NCBI RefSeq assembly: GCF_000298215.1
Contig: NZ_BAHD01000054.1
Location: forward strand, 1-50,866
DNA length: 50,866 nt
Origin: Kineosphaera limosa NBRC 100340
GTDB taxonomy: Bacteria > Actinomycetota > Actinomycetes > Actinomycetales > Dermatophilaceae
Direction: 5' to 3'
The notes beneath the pieces were generated by a model. It ran no database searches, was not told the origin of the DNA, and saw nothing but the letters and a program-made list of their open reading frames with translations. Numbering within the stretch: position 1 is the first letter of the stretch; each line of letters opens with the position of its first letter. Below, one piece after another: positions 1-8,152 of this stretch. A program made the translations under genes and the position numbers.

Positions 1-109
1 CCAACCACGCCAGCCTGCCGCAGAGGGCCACGGCGGCGCACTGACCGAGTCAGCGATGCTGCCCGAACGCAAGGTGCTGGCCGGCGACCAACGCGCGCTC
101 GTCACCTGA
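1..109 (+). CDS. possible C-terminal end of a protein, cut by the window edge
   Basis: An open frame runs from the window edge (first full codon at base 2) to a TGA at 107-109, giving about 35 residues that end in ERKVLAGDQRALVT. No start codon or domain is visible, and 35 codons of open frame are expected by chance at this GC content. It may be the tail of an upstream gene or only spacer. No function can be given. Confidence 0.25.
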   Translation, partial: QPRQPAAEGHGGALTESAMLPERKVLAGDQRALVT

Positions 110-260
110 CCTGCGACGATCCTTGCCCCCTGAGCCCGAGCTCGGCCAGCGGGCAGCTCGCCCGCGCCACACACAGCCGACTACGGCCGCGGGCAGACAC
201 TCATGGGCAGGGAGCTGGCGCACGAGTCATGCGGACATCCACGCAGGACACTTGGCGGCA

Positions 261-335
261 ACGACCCGGCAGACAACGACCCGGCAGACAACGAACAACC
301 AGGCGGACAATGACCGGGTGGACAATGACCGGGTG
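261..335. repeat. two adjacent pairs of 15-bp tandem repeats
   Basis: The 15-mer acgacccggcagaca occurs at 261-275 and 276-290, and the related 15-mer gacaatgaccgggtg at 306-320 and 321-335. The second pair lies in frame just before the likely start of the following gene. If translation began further upstream, the repeats would encode a DNDRV-type N-terminal repeat. They look like slippage products. Confidence 0.7.
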
Positions 336-353
336 GACGACGCGCAGGTAGAC

Positions 354-1250
354 GTGGAGACGTTCCGGGCGCTGGCGCGGTCGTCACGGGTGCTGTGGCG
401 GTCGGTGCAGTTGACGTGGCGGCCCTTCAGCGGCCATCCGCGCGAACGGGCGTGGGTCCGCCGGCCCGATGCCTACCGCGTGGAGACCCTTGACGGCCAA
501 CTCCTGAGGGCTGGACGCAACGAGCCGCCGGCCGTCGGAATCGGCGAATGGGTCGTCGTGGGATGGGAGCCGGACCGGCGCGCTGTGCCGCGACGCTCCT
601 TCTCCGGAGCTGTACCCGCCGTGCTCTTCGGAGCCAGCGACGACGGACGGGAGATCGCGCCCAGCTCCGCCGCCGAGGCCCTGGCGGCCGTAGCACCAGC
701 CCCCGCGCCTCGACTCCGCAACGACGGCCTCGTCGCCTGGCTGCCCTTCGACCCCGGGAACGACACCGTGCCCATGTACAGCAACTACCGGTGGGTCGCC
801 ATGCTCGACCCCATCGAACTCGCCGACGGCGACTGGTTCGCCGCAGCGCAGGCCCGCGGCGAATCGACCGACGACCACGACCCCAACGATCCAGACCCGC
901 CCCCCGGCGCCATCACCGAAGTCCGCGCCGTCGAACACCACGGCCGACCAGCACTCGAGGCCGCCATCACACCCGACGTGTCGTACCTGCCCCGCTGCGG
1001 CTGCTGCCCCCTCCTCGACGGAGCCGTCGCCTTCGCCGCCGAATGGCACGACCGCGGCCCCTGGCCCGACGACACACCCGACGGCACGACGTTCGCCGTG
1101 CGCATCGACCGGCAAACCGGCATCTGCGTCAGCGTCGAAACCCTCGACGGCGACCCCGCCCACCACGACCGCGGCCGCCTCGACGTGCACATCGAGGCCG
1201 TCGACGACGACCTACCCGACGGGTTCTTCCCCGACCACCCACTCCGTTGA
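354..1250 (+). CDS. conserved hypothetical protein
   Basis: About 298 residues from the GTG at 354, which has a weak AGG five bases upstream. In-frame GTG codons at 318 and 333 are alternatives, and translation could reach back to a TTG at 123 through the 15-bp repeats. No signal peptide or membrane segment is seen. The N-terminal third is basic and rich in Trp, the middle has several Pro/Ala runs, and a Cys-rich motif (CGCC, around residues 215-218) sits in the best-ordered part. The tail is acidic (DVHIEAVDDDLPDG). I do not recognise a named family or a catalytic motif. It stands alone and ends 17 bp before the convergent toxin gene. The codon use is typical of the window, so I believe the gene is real, but its start is uncertain. 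Confidence 0.55.
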   Translation: METFRALARSSRVLWRSVQLTWRPFSGHPRERAWVRRPDAYRVETLDGQLLRAGRNEPPAVGIGEWVVVGWEPDRRAVPRRSFSGAVPAVLFGASDDGREIAPSSAAEALAAVAPAPAPRLRNDGLVAWLPFDPGNDTVPMYSNYRWVAMLDPIELADGDWFAAAQARGESTDDHDPNDPDPPPGAITEVRAVEHHGRPALEAAITPDVSYLPRCGCCPLLDGAVAFAAEWHDRGPWPDDTPDGTTFAVRIDRQTGICVSVETLDGDPAHHDRGRLDVHIEAVDDDLPDGFFPDHPLR

Positions 1251-1267
1251 GGAGCCACCTGCGGGAA

Positions 1268-1714
1268 TCAGGTGATGACCTCTACAAGGTGGCGATACGC
1301 CGGGTGCGCGCCCTCGATCCCCTCATCAAAGGTCGCGAGACGCCCGTCGTGGCTCGCGGCCAACGACAACAGATGGGCGTCCGTCACCTGGCGATAACCG
1401 CGCAGCGAGTCGACAATCCCGTCCTCGGCGACGAAACGCACGTCGTCAGCCCAGAACGTGTGGCCGCGAACTCTCGACATTCGCCGTAGCGCTTCTACCG
1501 CGCGACCCGGGGTTGTCACGAGCGGTAAGGCCCCGCGATTGCTGGATACCCGGACGAAGCCGCACTCCGTGACCGGCGTCGTCGCCCACCCACGAGAGGA
1601 ATGCTGCGCGAACCAGCGGTGGGCCCGGGTGTGGAAGACGTGGCTCGGCCACCCGAGGGCCACCAACACATTGACGTCGAGCAGTGCAGCCCCACGGCGC
1701 GGCGATGCACTCAC
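1268..1714 (-). CDS. vapC: PIN-domain toxin of a VapBC-type system
   Basis: 148 residues, the normal VapC length. PIN nucleases cut RNA with a cluster of acidic residues. Visible here are the N-terminal Asp in LLDVNVLVAL, the Glu in VTECGF, and the two late Asp in QVTDAHLLSLA and RLATFDEG. Its start overlaps the antitoxin stop by 4 bp (ATGA at 1711-1714), the usual VapBC coupling that keeps toxin synthesis dependent on antitoxin translation. The gene ends close to the convergent hypothetical gene. All four acidic positions are present, so it is probably active. Which RNA it cleaves cannot be told from sequence. Confidence 0.88.
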   Translation of the reverse strand: MSASPRRGAALLDVNVLVALGWPSHVFHTRAHRWFAQHSSRGWATTPVTECGFVRVSSNRGALPLVTTPGRAVEALRRMSRVRGHTFWADDVRFVAEDGIVDSLRGYRQVTDAHLLSLAASHDGRLATFDEGIEGAHPAYRHLVEVIT

Positions 1715-1932
1715 TCGTCGTCCAGAGCAGCCCGAACCTGCTCGGCCCCGAACATCGGGGCATCGGCCGGAACGTCGAAAACGGGAAAACCGTCGCGGTC
1801 AACAACCTCAACGGGCTTCAACCCGCGCCGCAGCAGGCGGGTCACGACCGCCCCGATCGACGTGCCATCGGCTGCCGCGATGGCACGCACCTCCTCCAGC
1901 ACGTCGTCATCAATCGACAAAGTGGTGCGCAT
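1711..1932 (-). CDS. vapB: ribbon-helix-helix antitoxin of a VapBC-type system
   Basis: 73 residues. The N-terminus (MRTTLSIDDDVLEEVRAIA) is a ribbon-helix-helix DNA-binding fold: a short beta strand with two helices, about residues 1-45. The C-terminal part (FPVFDVPADAPMF, then an acidic tail) would wrap the toxin. Proteins of this kind bind and block the PIN toxin and repress their own promoter. The ATG lies six bases after a TAGCAT -10 hexamer with no Shine-Dalgarno sequence, so the transcript is probably leaderless. The cluster is flanked upstream by a strong 15-bp hairpin. Confidence 0.88.
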   Translation of the reverse strand: MRTTLSIDDDVLEEVRAIAAADGTSIGAVVTRLLRRGLKPVEVVDRDGFPVFDVPADAPMFGAEQVRAALDDE

Positions 1933-1938
1933 GACATC

Positions 1939-1944
1939 ATGCTA
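1939..1944 (-). promoter_or_regulatory. -10 element of vapBC, leaderless type
   Basis: TAGCAT on the minus strand, exactly six bases before the ATG of the antitoxin. No ribosome binding site fits between, so the start codon is probably at or near +1. No convincing -35 was found. Confidence 0.5.
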
Positions 1945-1977
1945 TCCGCAGGACAACCACCCTCGATAGACACACTT

Positions 1978-2017
1978 CGCGGCGAGATGCAGGGTTCAAA
2001 CTCTGCATCTCGCCGCG
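1978..2017. terminator. strong hairpin downstream of the E2 gene
   Basis: A perfect 15-bp stem (CGCGGCGAGATGCAG, 1978-1992, pairing with 2003-2017) closes a 10-base loop; one more G-C pair and a wobble extend it. It lies 38 bases beyond the E2 stop codon and 34 bases upstream of vapB, so it probably ends the dehydrogenase operon and insulates vapBC. There is no U-run, as is common for actinobacterial terminators. Confidence 0.65.
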
Positions 2018-2054
2018 TAGTCGTGCTTTCGGCAGTTGGGGGCCGGGCGGGCGG

Positions 2055-3908
2055 TCAGCCCCAAACGAGGCCCTTGGCGGGGTCGTTGAGGATGGCGGCG
2101 ATGTCGGCCAGGAACCGCGAACCCAGGTCGCCGTCGATGAGGCGGTGGTCGAAGCTCAGGCCGAGCTGGGTGACCCAGCGGGGCTCGATCGACTCCACCC
2201 CGTCGCGCTCCACGACCCACGGCATCCGGCGGACCGCGCCGAACGCGAGGATCGCCGACTCCCCCGGGTTGATGATCGGGGTGCCCGTGTCGACGCCGAA
2301 CACGCCGACGTTCGTGATCGTGATCGTGCCGCCCGACATGTCCGCCGGCTGCGTGCGACCCGCCCGGGCCGTCGCGACGAGCTCGCCCATCGCGTCGGCC
2401 AGTTCGCGCAGCGTCATCGCATCCGCGTCCTTGATGTTCGGCACGATCAGGCCCCGCGGGGTCGCCGCCGCGATGCCGAGGTTGACGTAGTTCTTCTGCA
2501 CGATCGTCGCGCCGTCGCCCTCGGTCACCCAGCTCGCGTTGACGCCCGGGTTACGTCGCGACGCCAGCAGCAGCGCCTTGGCCACCAGCAGCAGCGGCGT
2601 CACCTTCACGTCGCGGAACTCGCGGTCCGACTTCAGCCGCTCCACCAGCTCCATCGTCGCGCTCACGTCGATCGTCACGAACTCCGTGACGTGCGGCGCG
2701 TTGAACGCCGACCCGCTCATCGCGGCCGCCGTCATCTTGCGGACGCCCTTGACCGGGATGCGCACCTCGCGCTCCGCCTGCGCCCGGCTCGGAGCCGGAG
2801 CCCCAGCCCCCGTACCAGTGGGTGCCGAGGCCTGCTCGGCGCCCTGCGCCGAACCGCCCGACAAGAACGCGTCGACATCCTCGCGGCTGATGATGCCGTC
2901 CGCGCCCGACCCCGGCACCTGCGCCAAGTCGACGCCACGGTCCTTCGCGTACTTACGCACTGGCGGCTTGGCCAACGGCCGCCCCGCCGACGACACCGGC
3001 ACGCCACCCTCGGTCCGAGCCGGAGCGGGAGCAGCGGCCGGAGCGGGAGCAGCGGCCGGAGCGGGAGCAGCGGCCGGAGCGGGAGCAGCGGCCGGAGCGG
3101 GAGCAGCGGCCGGAGCAGGTGCGGCGGCCGGAGCAGGTGCGGCGGCCGGAGCAGGTGCGGCGGGAGCGGGAGGGGGTGCAGCAGGAGCGGCCGGTGCCCC
3201 GCCCTTGCGCCGGCGGCGAGTCGTCGATCCGCCGATCGCGCCGTAGCCCACGAGGTTCGGCGTACGACCCTCCGGCTCTTCGGCGGCGCCACCCCAACCG
3301 TCCGCGGTGCCACTCGAGCCTGCAGCGGGAGCGGCCCCCGCCACGACGATCGTGATGATCGGCGCCCCGACTGCGACCTCCTCGCCCTCGGCCACCAGCA
3401 ACTCGCCGACCGTCCCCTCCCAGGGAATCGGCAACTCCACCAACGACTTACTCGTCTCGATCTCCACCACGACGTCGTTGACCTTCACGGCGTCGCCGGC
3501 CTTGACCTTCCAGGAGACGATCTCCGCCTCGGTCAGGCCCTCACCGGGGTCCGGCAGGTTGAACGTCTTGACCGAGCCGCCAGCAGAGCCGTCACCGGCC
3601 GCGGGTGCCGCTGCCGGCGCAGCCGCCGCCGGCGCTGCGGCAGGAGCGGGCGCGGCGGGCTCGCTCCCGGCGACCTGGATGGTGATGATGGGCGCCCCGA
3701 CAGCCACCTCCTCACCCTCGGCAACCAGCAGCTCGCCGACCGTCCCCTCCCAGGGAATCGGCAACTCCACCAACGACTTGCTCGTCTCGATCTCTACGAC
3801 GATGTCGTTGACCTTCACGGCGTCTCCGGGCTTGACCTTCCAGGAGACGATCTCCGCCTCCGTCAGGCCCTCGCCGGGGTCGGGCAGGTTGAACGTCTTC
3901 ACAGCCAT
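2055..3908 (-). CDS. bkdC: 2-oxoacid dehydrogenase E2, dihydrolipoamide acyltransferase
   Basis: 617 residues from the ATG at 3908, chosen because GGAG lies five bases upstream; an in-frame GTG at 3914 overlaps that site. Order of domains: lipoyl domain 1 (about 1-80, lipoyl Lys44 in ETSKSL), Ala/Pro linker, lipoyl domain 2 (about 113-190, Lys154), a second very long Ala/Pro linker built from 18-bp DNA repeats, a peripheral-subunit-binding domain (around RKYAKDRGVDL), and the catalytic acyltransferase domain with the HxxxDG motif at His588-Asp592. It transfers the acyl group from E1 to CoA. The two lipoyl domains are almost identical, which points to recent duplication or gene conversion. It is the last gene of the E1alpha-E1beta-E2 operon, 38 bp after E1beta. 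Family resemblance favours branched-chain 2-oxoacids, but pyruvate cannot be excluded. Confidence 0.93.
   Translation of the reverse strand: MAVKTFNLPDPGEGLTEAEIVSWKVKPGDAVKVNDIVVEIETSKSLVELPIPWEGTVGELLVAEGEEVAVGAPIITIQVAGSEPAAPAPAAAPAAAAPAAAPAAGDGSAGGSVKTFNLPDPGEGLTEAEIVSWKVKAGDAVKVNDVVVEIETSKSLVELPIPWEGTVGELLVAEGEEVAVGAPIITIVVAGAAPAAGSSGTADGWGGAAEEPEGRTPNLVGYGAIGGSTTRRRRKGGAPAAPAAPPPAPAAPAPAAAPAPAAAPAPAAAPAPAAAPAPAAAPAPAAAPAPAAAPAPARTEGGVPVSSAGRPLAKPPVRKYAKDRGVDLAQVPGSGADGIISREDVDAFLSGGSAQGAEQASAPTGTGAGAPAPSRAQAEREVRIPVKGVRKMTAAAMSGSAFNAPHVTEFVTIDVSATMELVERLKSDREFRDVKVTPLLLVAKALLLASRRNPGVNASWVTEGDGATIVQKNYVNLGIAAATPRGLIVPNIKDADAMTLRELADAMGELVATARAGRTQPADMSGGTITITNVGVFGVDTGTPIINPGESAILAFGAVRRMPWVVERDGVESIEPRWVTQLGLSFDHRLIDGDLGSRFLADIAAILNDPAKGLVWG
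3022..3147 (-). repeat. 18-bp tandem repeats coding the E2 linker
   Basis: Five exact copies of an 18-mer (plus strand ggagcgggagcagcggcc, 3022-3111) followed by two variant copies (3112-3147) and a partial one. Each unit encodes six residues of Ala/Pro linker. Copy number is likely to vary between strains, changing the reach of the lipoyl arms without affecting the reading frame. Confidence 0.85.
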
Positions 3909-3946
3909 GTCCACTCCGTCTCTTCGCCAGTCCGTGGGCGGGCGGG

Positions 3947-4927
3947 TCAGTACGCGAGGGCGCGGTCGACGCCGTCGAGCACCCGGTCAAGGTCGGGGAG
4001 GAACTCTTCCTCGAGCTTGCTGGCCGGATAGGGAATCGAGTAGCCCGCGACGCGCAGCACCGGAGCCTCGAGGTGGTAGAAGCAGTCGTTCATCACCTGC
4101 GCCGCGATCTCGGCGCCGAAGCCCATGAAGCTCGACGCCTCGTGCACGACGACGAGCCGGCCCGTCTTGCGCACCGACGCGAACAGCGTCGCCGTGTCCA
4201 GCGGGTTGAGCCCGCGCAGGTCAATGACCTCCAGCGAGATGCCGTCGCCGGCCGCAGCCTCGGCGGCCTGAAGGCACGTCTTGACCATCGGGCCCCAGCA
4301 GGCGAGCGTCACGTGGCTGCCCTCTCGGGCCACGACCGCCTCGTACAGCGACCGCGGGGCGGAGGCGGCGCTCTCGTCGACCTCCATCCGCTCGTGGTAG
4401 CGCCGCTTGGGCTCGAAGAACATCACCGGGTCGTCGGTCTCGATGGCCTGCTGGATCATCCAGTAGGAGTCCTCGGCGTTGGAGCAGGAGACGATCTTCA
4501 GGCCCGCGCTGTGCAGGAAGTACGCCTCGTTCGACTCGCTGTGGTGCTCGACCGCGCCGATGCCGCCACCGCAGGGCACCCGGATGACCATCGGCAGCTT
4601 CGTGTGGCCCAGCGAGCGGGCGTACATCTTGGCGACCTGGCTGGTGATGTGATCGAAGGCGGGGTAGATGAACCCATCGAACTGGATCTCCACGACCGGC
4701 CGGTAGCCGCGCAGCGCCAGGCCGATCGCGGTGCCGACGATGCCGGACTCCGCGAGCGGGGCGTCGATGACGCGGTCCTCGCCGAAGTCCTTCTGCAGCC
4801 CCTCGGTGACGCGGAAGACGCCGCCGAGTCGGCCGACGTCCTCACCCATGACGAGCACCTTGGGGTCGTTCTCCATCGCGCGCCGCAGTCCGGCGGTGAT
4901 GCCCTTGGCCAGCGTCAAGCGGGTCAT
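3947..4927 (-). CDS. bkdB: 2-oxoacid dehydrogenase E1, beta subunit
   Basis: 326 residues, the usual length for this subunit. Together with E1alpha it forms the thiamine-diphosphate enzyme that decarboxylates the 2-oxoacid. Recognisable are VMGEDVGRLGGVFRVTEGL near the N-terminus, DAPLAESGIVGTAIGLAL, the FDGFIYPAFDHI block, and the C-terminal transketolase-type domain (SLEVIDLRGLNPLD, then VVHEASSFMGFGAEIAAQV). The ATG at 4927 overlaps the E1alpha stop by 4 bp, so the two subunits are translationally coupled. The block around EPKRRYHERM is typical of the branched-chain (Bkd) type rather than the homodimeric pyruvate type. No E3 gene is nearby, so dihydrolipoamide dehydrogenase must be encoded elsewhere. 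Confidence 0.93.
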   Translation of the reverse strand: MTRLTLAKGITAGLRRAMENDPKVLVMGEDVGRLGGVFRVTEGLQKDFGEDRVIDAPLAESGIVGTAIGLALRGYRPVVEIQFDGFIYPAFDHITSQVAKMYARSLGHTKLPMVIRVPCGGGIGAVEHHSESNEAYFLHSAGLKIVSCSNAEDSYWMIQQAIETDDPVMFFEPKRRYHERMEVDESAASAPRSLYEAVVAREGSHVTLACWGPMVKTCLQAAEAAAGDGISLEVIDLRGLNPLDTATLFASVRKTGRLVVVHEASSFMGFGAEIAAQVMNDCFYHLEAPVLRVAGYSIPYPASKLEEEFLPDLDRVLDGVDRALAY

Positions 4928-6153
4928 CGGCCGGCCTCCTCGTCCTCGAAGCCGGCATGGTAGGCAAAGAACTCTTCGCGTTCGCGCTCCAGGCCGGGGT
5001 GCGCCTCGACGTAGACGTTGTCGAAGAGCTGCTCGCGCGGCGGGTTCGGCATCTCCTGGCACTCCTTGCGGATCCGTGCCGCGAGCGCGTCGGCCTCGCG
5101 GTCGACCTCGTCGAAGAACTCCTGCTTGGTCTGGTGCAGGCTCAGCAGGAACGTCTTGAGCCGCTCCAGCGGGTCCCGCTCGCGCCACAGGTCGACCTCC
5201 GCGGAGTCCCGGTACTTCGTCGGGTCGTCGGAGGTCGTGTGCGCGCCCATCCGGTACGTGTAGGCCTCGATGAGGAAGGGGCCCTGACCGCTGCGGGCCT
5301 GCTCCAGCGCGTGCTGCCCGACCGCGTAGCAGGCCAGCACGTCGTTGCCGTCGACCCGCACGCCTGGGAAACCGAAGCCGCGTGCCCGCTGGTACAGCGG
5401 GATGCGGGTCTGCCGCTCGTTCGGCTCGCTGATGGCCCACTGGTTGTTCTGACAGAAGAAGACGATCGGGCACTGGTTGACGGCCGCGAAGACGAACGAC
5501 TCGTTGATGTCGCCCTGGCTCGTCGCGCCGTCACCGAAGAACGTGACGACCGCGCTGTCGCGCTCCGGGTCGCCGGTGCCGTAGTCGCCGTCGCGCTGGA
5601 TGCCCATCGCGTAACCGACCGCGTGCAACGCCTGGTTACCGATGACGATCGTGTAGAGGTGGAAGTTCTTGTCGTTGGGGTCCCAGCCGCCGTTGTTGAC
5701 GCCGCGGAACATGCCGAGCAGGTTGACCGGGTCGACGTCGCGGCACCAGGCCACACCGTGCTCGCGGTAGCTGGGGAAGGCATAGTCCTGAGGTCGCATC
5801 GCGCGGCCGATGCCGACCTGGGCGGCCTCCTGGCCGAGCAGACCCGGCCACAGGCCCAACTCACCTTGGCGCTGCAGCGCGGTGGCCTCGATATCGAAGC
5901 GGCGGATGAGGGCCATGTCGCGGTAGAGCCGCTGCCCGTCCTCCTCCGTCAGTGCGTCGACATACGGGTCGTAGGGCAGGTTGACCTCGTTGCGGATGCG
6001 TTGCCCGTCTTTGTCGATGAATCGGATCGTCTCCGGCCCCCCGTCGAGCCTGATCTTCGGCTCTCCGATGACGCTCTCGTGGTGTTCGACCCCGAAAGCG
6101 TCGGCGGCTTTGCGGGCCACGCCCTCTTGAGTCTCGACTTCGTTGTCGCTCAC
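4924..6153 (-). CDS. bkdA: 2-oxoacid dehydrogenase E1, alpha subunit
   Basis: 409 residues from the GTG at 6153, chosen because GAAGGAGA lies six to seven bases upstream; the frame stays open for another 25 codons. The thiamine-diphosphate-binding motif begins with FFGDGATSQGD and ends near FFCQNNQWAIS. The phosphorylation-loop-like segment YRMGAHTTSDDPTKYR is the conserved substrate and phosphate-binding loop of this family. It is the first gene of the three-gene operon, which reads leftward. A 303-bp region separates it from the divergent membrane-protein gene. An N-terminal extension of about 50 residues precedes the core, as in many actinobacterial Bkd E1alpha proteins. Confidence 0.93.
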   Translation of the reverse strand: MSDNEVETQEGVARKAADAFGVEHHESVIGEPKIRLDGGPETIRFIDKDGQRIRNEVNLPYDPYVDALTEEDGQRLYRDMALIRRFDIEATALQRQGELGLWPGLLGQEAAQVGIGRAMRPQDYAFPSYREHGVAWCRDVDPVNLLGMFRGVNNGGWDPNDKNFHLYTIVIGNQALHAVGYAMGIQRDGDYGTGDPERDSAVVTFFGDGATSQGDINESFVFAAVNQCPIVFFCQNNQWAISEPNERQTRIPLYQRARGFGFPGVRVDGNDVLACYAVGQHALEQARSGQGPFLIEAYTYRMGAHTTSDDPTKYRDSAEVDLWRERDPLERLKTFLLSLHQTKQEFFDEVDREADALAARIRKECQEMPNPPREQLFDNVYVEAHPGLEREREEFFAYHAGFEDEEAGR

Positions 6154-6456
6154 GAACTCTCCTTCGCTGGTCCGCACGCCACCGGGATCCGTCCGAGGCG
6201 GTGCGTCTGGTCGAACCCGACGCCCCAACCCTCCAGTGATGACCGGCGACGGGGCGCCATGACCCGTCCCCGGACGATGCCGTGGGGCCGCTCGGCATCG
6301 TTGCCGGCACAGCCCTGCCCACGCCGGCCGGGACGAACGATGGCCGGTGCAGGCGAGGCGGGTGGCGTTCAGACACGTTACCCCGGGAAGCGCGCCAAGG
6401 TCAGCCCTCGCACCCGGAGCCTTTGAGGTGGGCCCTGCAGTGACGATAGGAACGCC
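6154..6456. other. 303-bp divergent intergenic region
   Basis: This holds the promoters of the E1alpha operon (leftward) and of the membrane-protein gene (rightward). A loose inverted repeat (cgcacgcc at 6173-6180 against ggcggtgcg at 6197-6205) lies in the presumed E1alpha leader. I see no convincing -35/-10 pair, riboswitch or small gene in it. Confidence 0.5.
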
Positions 6457-6981
6457 GTGAAGTCACGCGCCCGCAGCCACACCGATGCCCTGTCCAGCCC
6501 TTCGCGGCTCGTGGGGACGCTGGCGTTCAAGGTGATCGCACTCGTCGTTGCGGCCAGCGTCGCGATCCTGCTGTGGCAGTTCGCGCTGCGGATCGCGGGA
6601 TACGCCATCGCCAACGGCGGCAAGCCGACGACGAGCGCAACAGTCGTCGAGTGCTCCCGCACGCTGGGCGTCAGCGGGGCCTGCGTCGTGGAGTTCACCG
6701 CCGCCGACGGCGGCCGAGAAAGCGCCGAACTGTCGACCCCAGGCCTGTTCTCCCTCTCCCCCGGCAACGAGGTGGAGGTCGTGGCGTTGGAGCCGGGCAA
6801 GGCCGGGATGGGCGGGTGGTCGCCGCTGTTCGACGCCGGCCTGCTCGTGCTGCTCGCCGTCGCGTTCACCACGTACGCGATCGGCTGGTGGCGCCGCGTG
6901 CTCGAGCACGACGCCCCCGGCTACAACGGCGGCGACCCCGACCCCTCCGATCCGTTCTACGAGGAGCCGGGCCGCCGCTGA
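6457..6981 (+). CDS. predicted two-segment membrane protein
   Basis: 174 residues from the GTG at 6457, which follows AGGA at 6-9 bases. Two hydrophobic segments are visible: about residues 23-46 (VIALVVAASVAILLWQFAL) and about 128-145 (DAGLLVLLAVAFTTYAIGWW). Between them lies a hydrophilic loop of some 80 residues with two Cys (VVECSRTLGVSGACVVEF). The layout resembles DUF3592-type proteins, with a beta-rich exported loop between two helices, but I cannot confirm the family. The tail is acidic and cytoplasmic. It is convergent with the following aminotransferase and the two coding ends overlap by 25 bp. No function is known. Confidence 0.7.
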   Translation: MKSRARSHTDALSSPSRLVGTLAFKVIALVVAASVAILLWQFALRIAGYAIANGGKPTTSATVVECSRTLGVSGACVVEFTAADGGRESAELSTPGLFSLSPGNEVEVVALEPGKAGMGGWSPLFDAGLLVLLAVAFTTYAIGWWRRVLEHDAPGYNGGDPDPSDPFYEEPGRR

Positions 6982-8072
6982 CCGGAGCGCTGGAAGTCTT
7001 CGCAGACCTTCAGCAGGGTGTCGTTGGCGTCGGGCTCACCGATGGAGCAGCGCACGCCGTCACCGGCGAACGGGCGGACCGAGACCCCGGCGGCGTCGGC
7101 GATCTGCGCGAACGCCGCGGCCTCCTCCCCCAGCGGCAGCCAGACGAAGTTGCCCTGCGTGACGGGCAGCGTCCAGCCCTGCTGCGCCAACGCCATGACG
7201 ACCCGCTCCCGCTCGGAGCACAGCTCCTTGACGCGCACGAGCAGTTCGTCGCGGGCAGCCAGGCTGGCGAGGGCTGCGTGCTGAGCCAGGTCGGTGACAG
7301 CGAACGGCAACCCGGTCTTACCCAACTCGGCGGCCACCGGCGGGTGGGCGACCGCGTACCCGACCCGCAGCCCGGCCAGGCCGTACGCCTTGGAGAAGGT
7401 ACGCAGCAGCACCAGGTTGGGGTAGCGCTGGTAGACGTGCAGGCTGTCGACCTTGTCGTCGGCGGTGTCGAACTCGATATAGGCCTCGTCGAAGACGACA
7501 AGCACGTCGCCGGGCACCTTGGCCATGAAGTCCTCGAACTCGGGCCCGGTGACGGCGGCACCGGTCGGGTTGTTCGGCGAGCAGACGAGCACGAGGCGGG
7601 TCTTGTCGTTGATCGAGGCGGCCATCTTCGGCAGGTCGTGGCGCCCGTCGGCCGTCAGCGGCACCTGCACACTGCGTCCCCCGGCCACCGCGACGGCGAT
7701 CGGGTACATCTCGAAGCTGCGCCAGGCGTAGACGACCTCGGTCCCCTCCTCCACCACGGCCGTGAAGATCTGGTCGAGCACGCCGACGCTGCCGGGCCCG
7801 GGCACGATCTCGTCGGCGGTGACGCCCACCTGCTCGGCGATCCGCTCGCGCAGCGCGTGCATGCCCGCGTCGGGGTACCGGTTGACGGCCTGCGCGGCGT
7901 CGGTGATGGCCTGCACGACCGACGGCAGCGGCGGGTACGGATTCTCGTTGCTGCTCAGCTTGAATTGCCGCAGGCCCTCCACCGGCGTCGGCGGCTTACC
8001 CGGCTTGTACGCCGGCACCCTCGCCAGGGCGGCGCGGAACTCAACGGGACTGGACGTCGAGGATTGAGACAT
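6957..8072 (-). CDS. hisC: HisC/Pat-type class I aminotransferase
   Basis: 371 residues from the ATG at 8072. It is a fold-type I PLP enzyme of the histidinol-phosphate aminotransferase family: SSNENP near residue 40, RYPD, the substrate loop VCSPNNPTGA, VFDEAYIEF with the PLP-binding Asp, and the Schiff-base Lys in RTFSKAYGLAGLRVGY. Actinobacteria use such enzymes either in histidine synthesis or as the aromatic (phenylalanine/tyrosine) aminotransferase Pat. There is no his operon here, and prephenate dehydratase lies 500 bp away on the same strand, so I lean to the aromatic role. A TAGAGT hexamer ends seven bases before the ATG and there is no good ribosome binding site, suggesting a leaderless mRNA. 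Confidence 0.87.
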   Translation of the reverse strand: MSQSSTSSPVEFRAALARVPAYKPGKPPTPVEGLRQFKLSSNENPYPPLPSVVQAITDAAQAVNRYPDAGMHALRERIAEQVGVTADEIVPGPGSVGVLDQIFTAVVEEGTEVVYAWRSFEMYPIAVAVAGGRSVQVPLTADGRHDLPKMAASINDKTRLVLVCSPNNPTGAAVTGPEFEDFMAKVPGDVLVVFDEAYIEFDTADDKVDSLHVYQRYPNLVLLRTFSKAYGLAGLRVGYAVAHPPVAAELGKTGLPFAVTDLAQHAALASLAARDELLVRVKELCSERERVVMALAQQGWTLPVTQGNFVWLPLGEEAAAFAQIADAAGVSVRPFAGDGVRCSIGEPDANDTLLKVCEDFQRSGQRRPGSS

Positions 8073-8079
8073 GGCCTCG

Positions 8080-8085
8080 ACTCTA
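8080..8085 (-). promoter_or_regulatory. -10 element of the aminotransferase gene
   Basis: TAGAGT on the minus strand, seven bases before the ATG, with no Shine-Dalgarno sequence between. Confidence 0.4.
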
Positions 8086-8152
8086 CGCACTCGCAGCCGG
8101 GGCGCAGCCGGAGTCGGGCACACGGACAGGCACGCATGGAAGGATGCCGGGC

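Noticed and set aside
1978-2017. tRNA-like T-arm (ggttcaaact) inside a palindrome
   Set aside because: The GGTTCAAA loop resembles a T-loop, but the flanks form a simple 15-bp palindrome with no D-arm, anticodon arm or acceptor stem. A terminator is the better reading.
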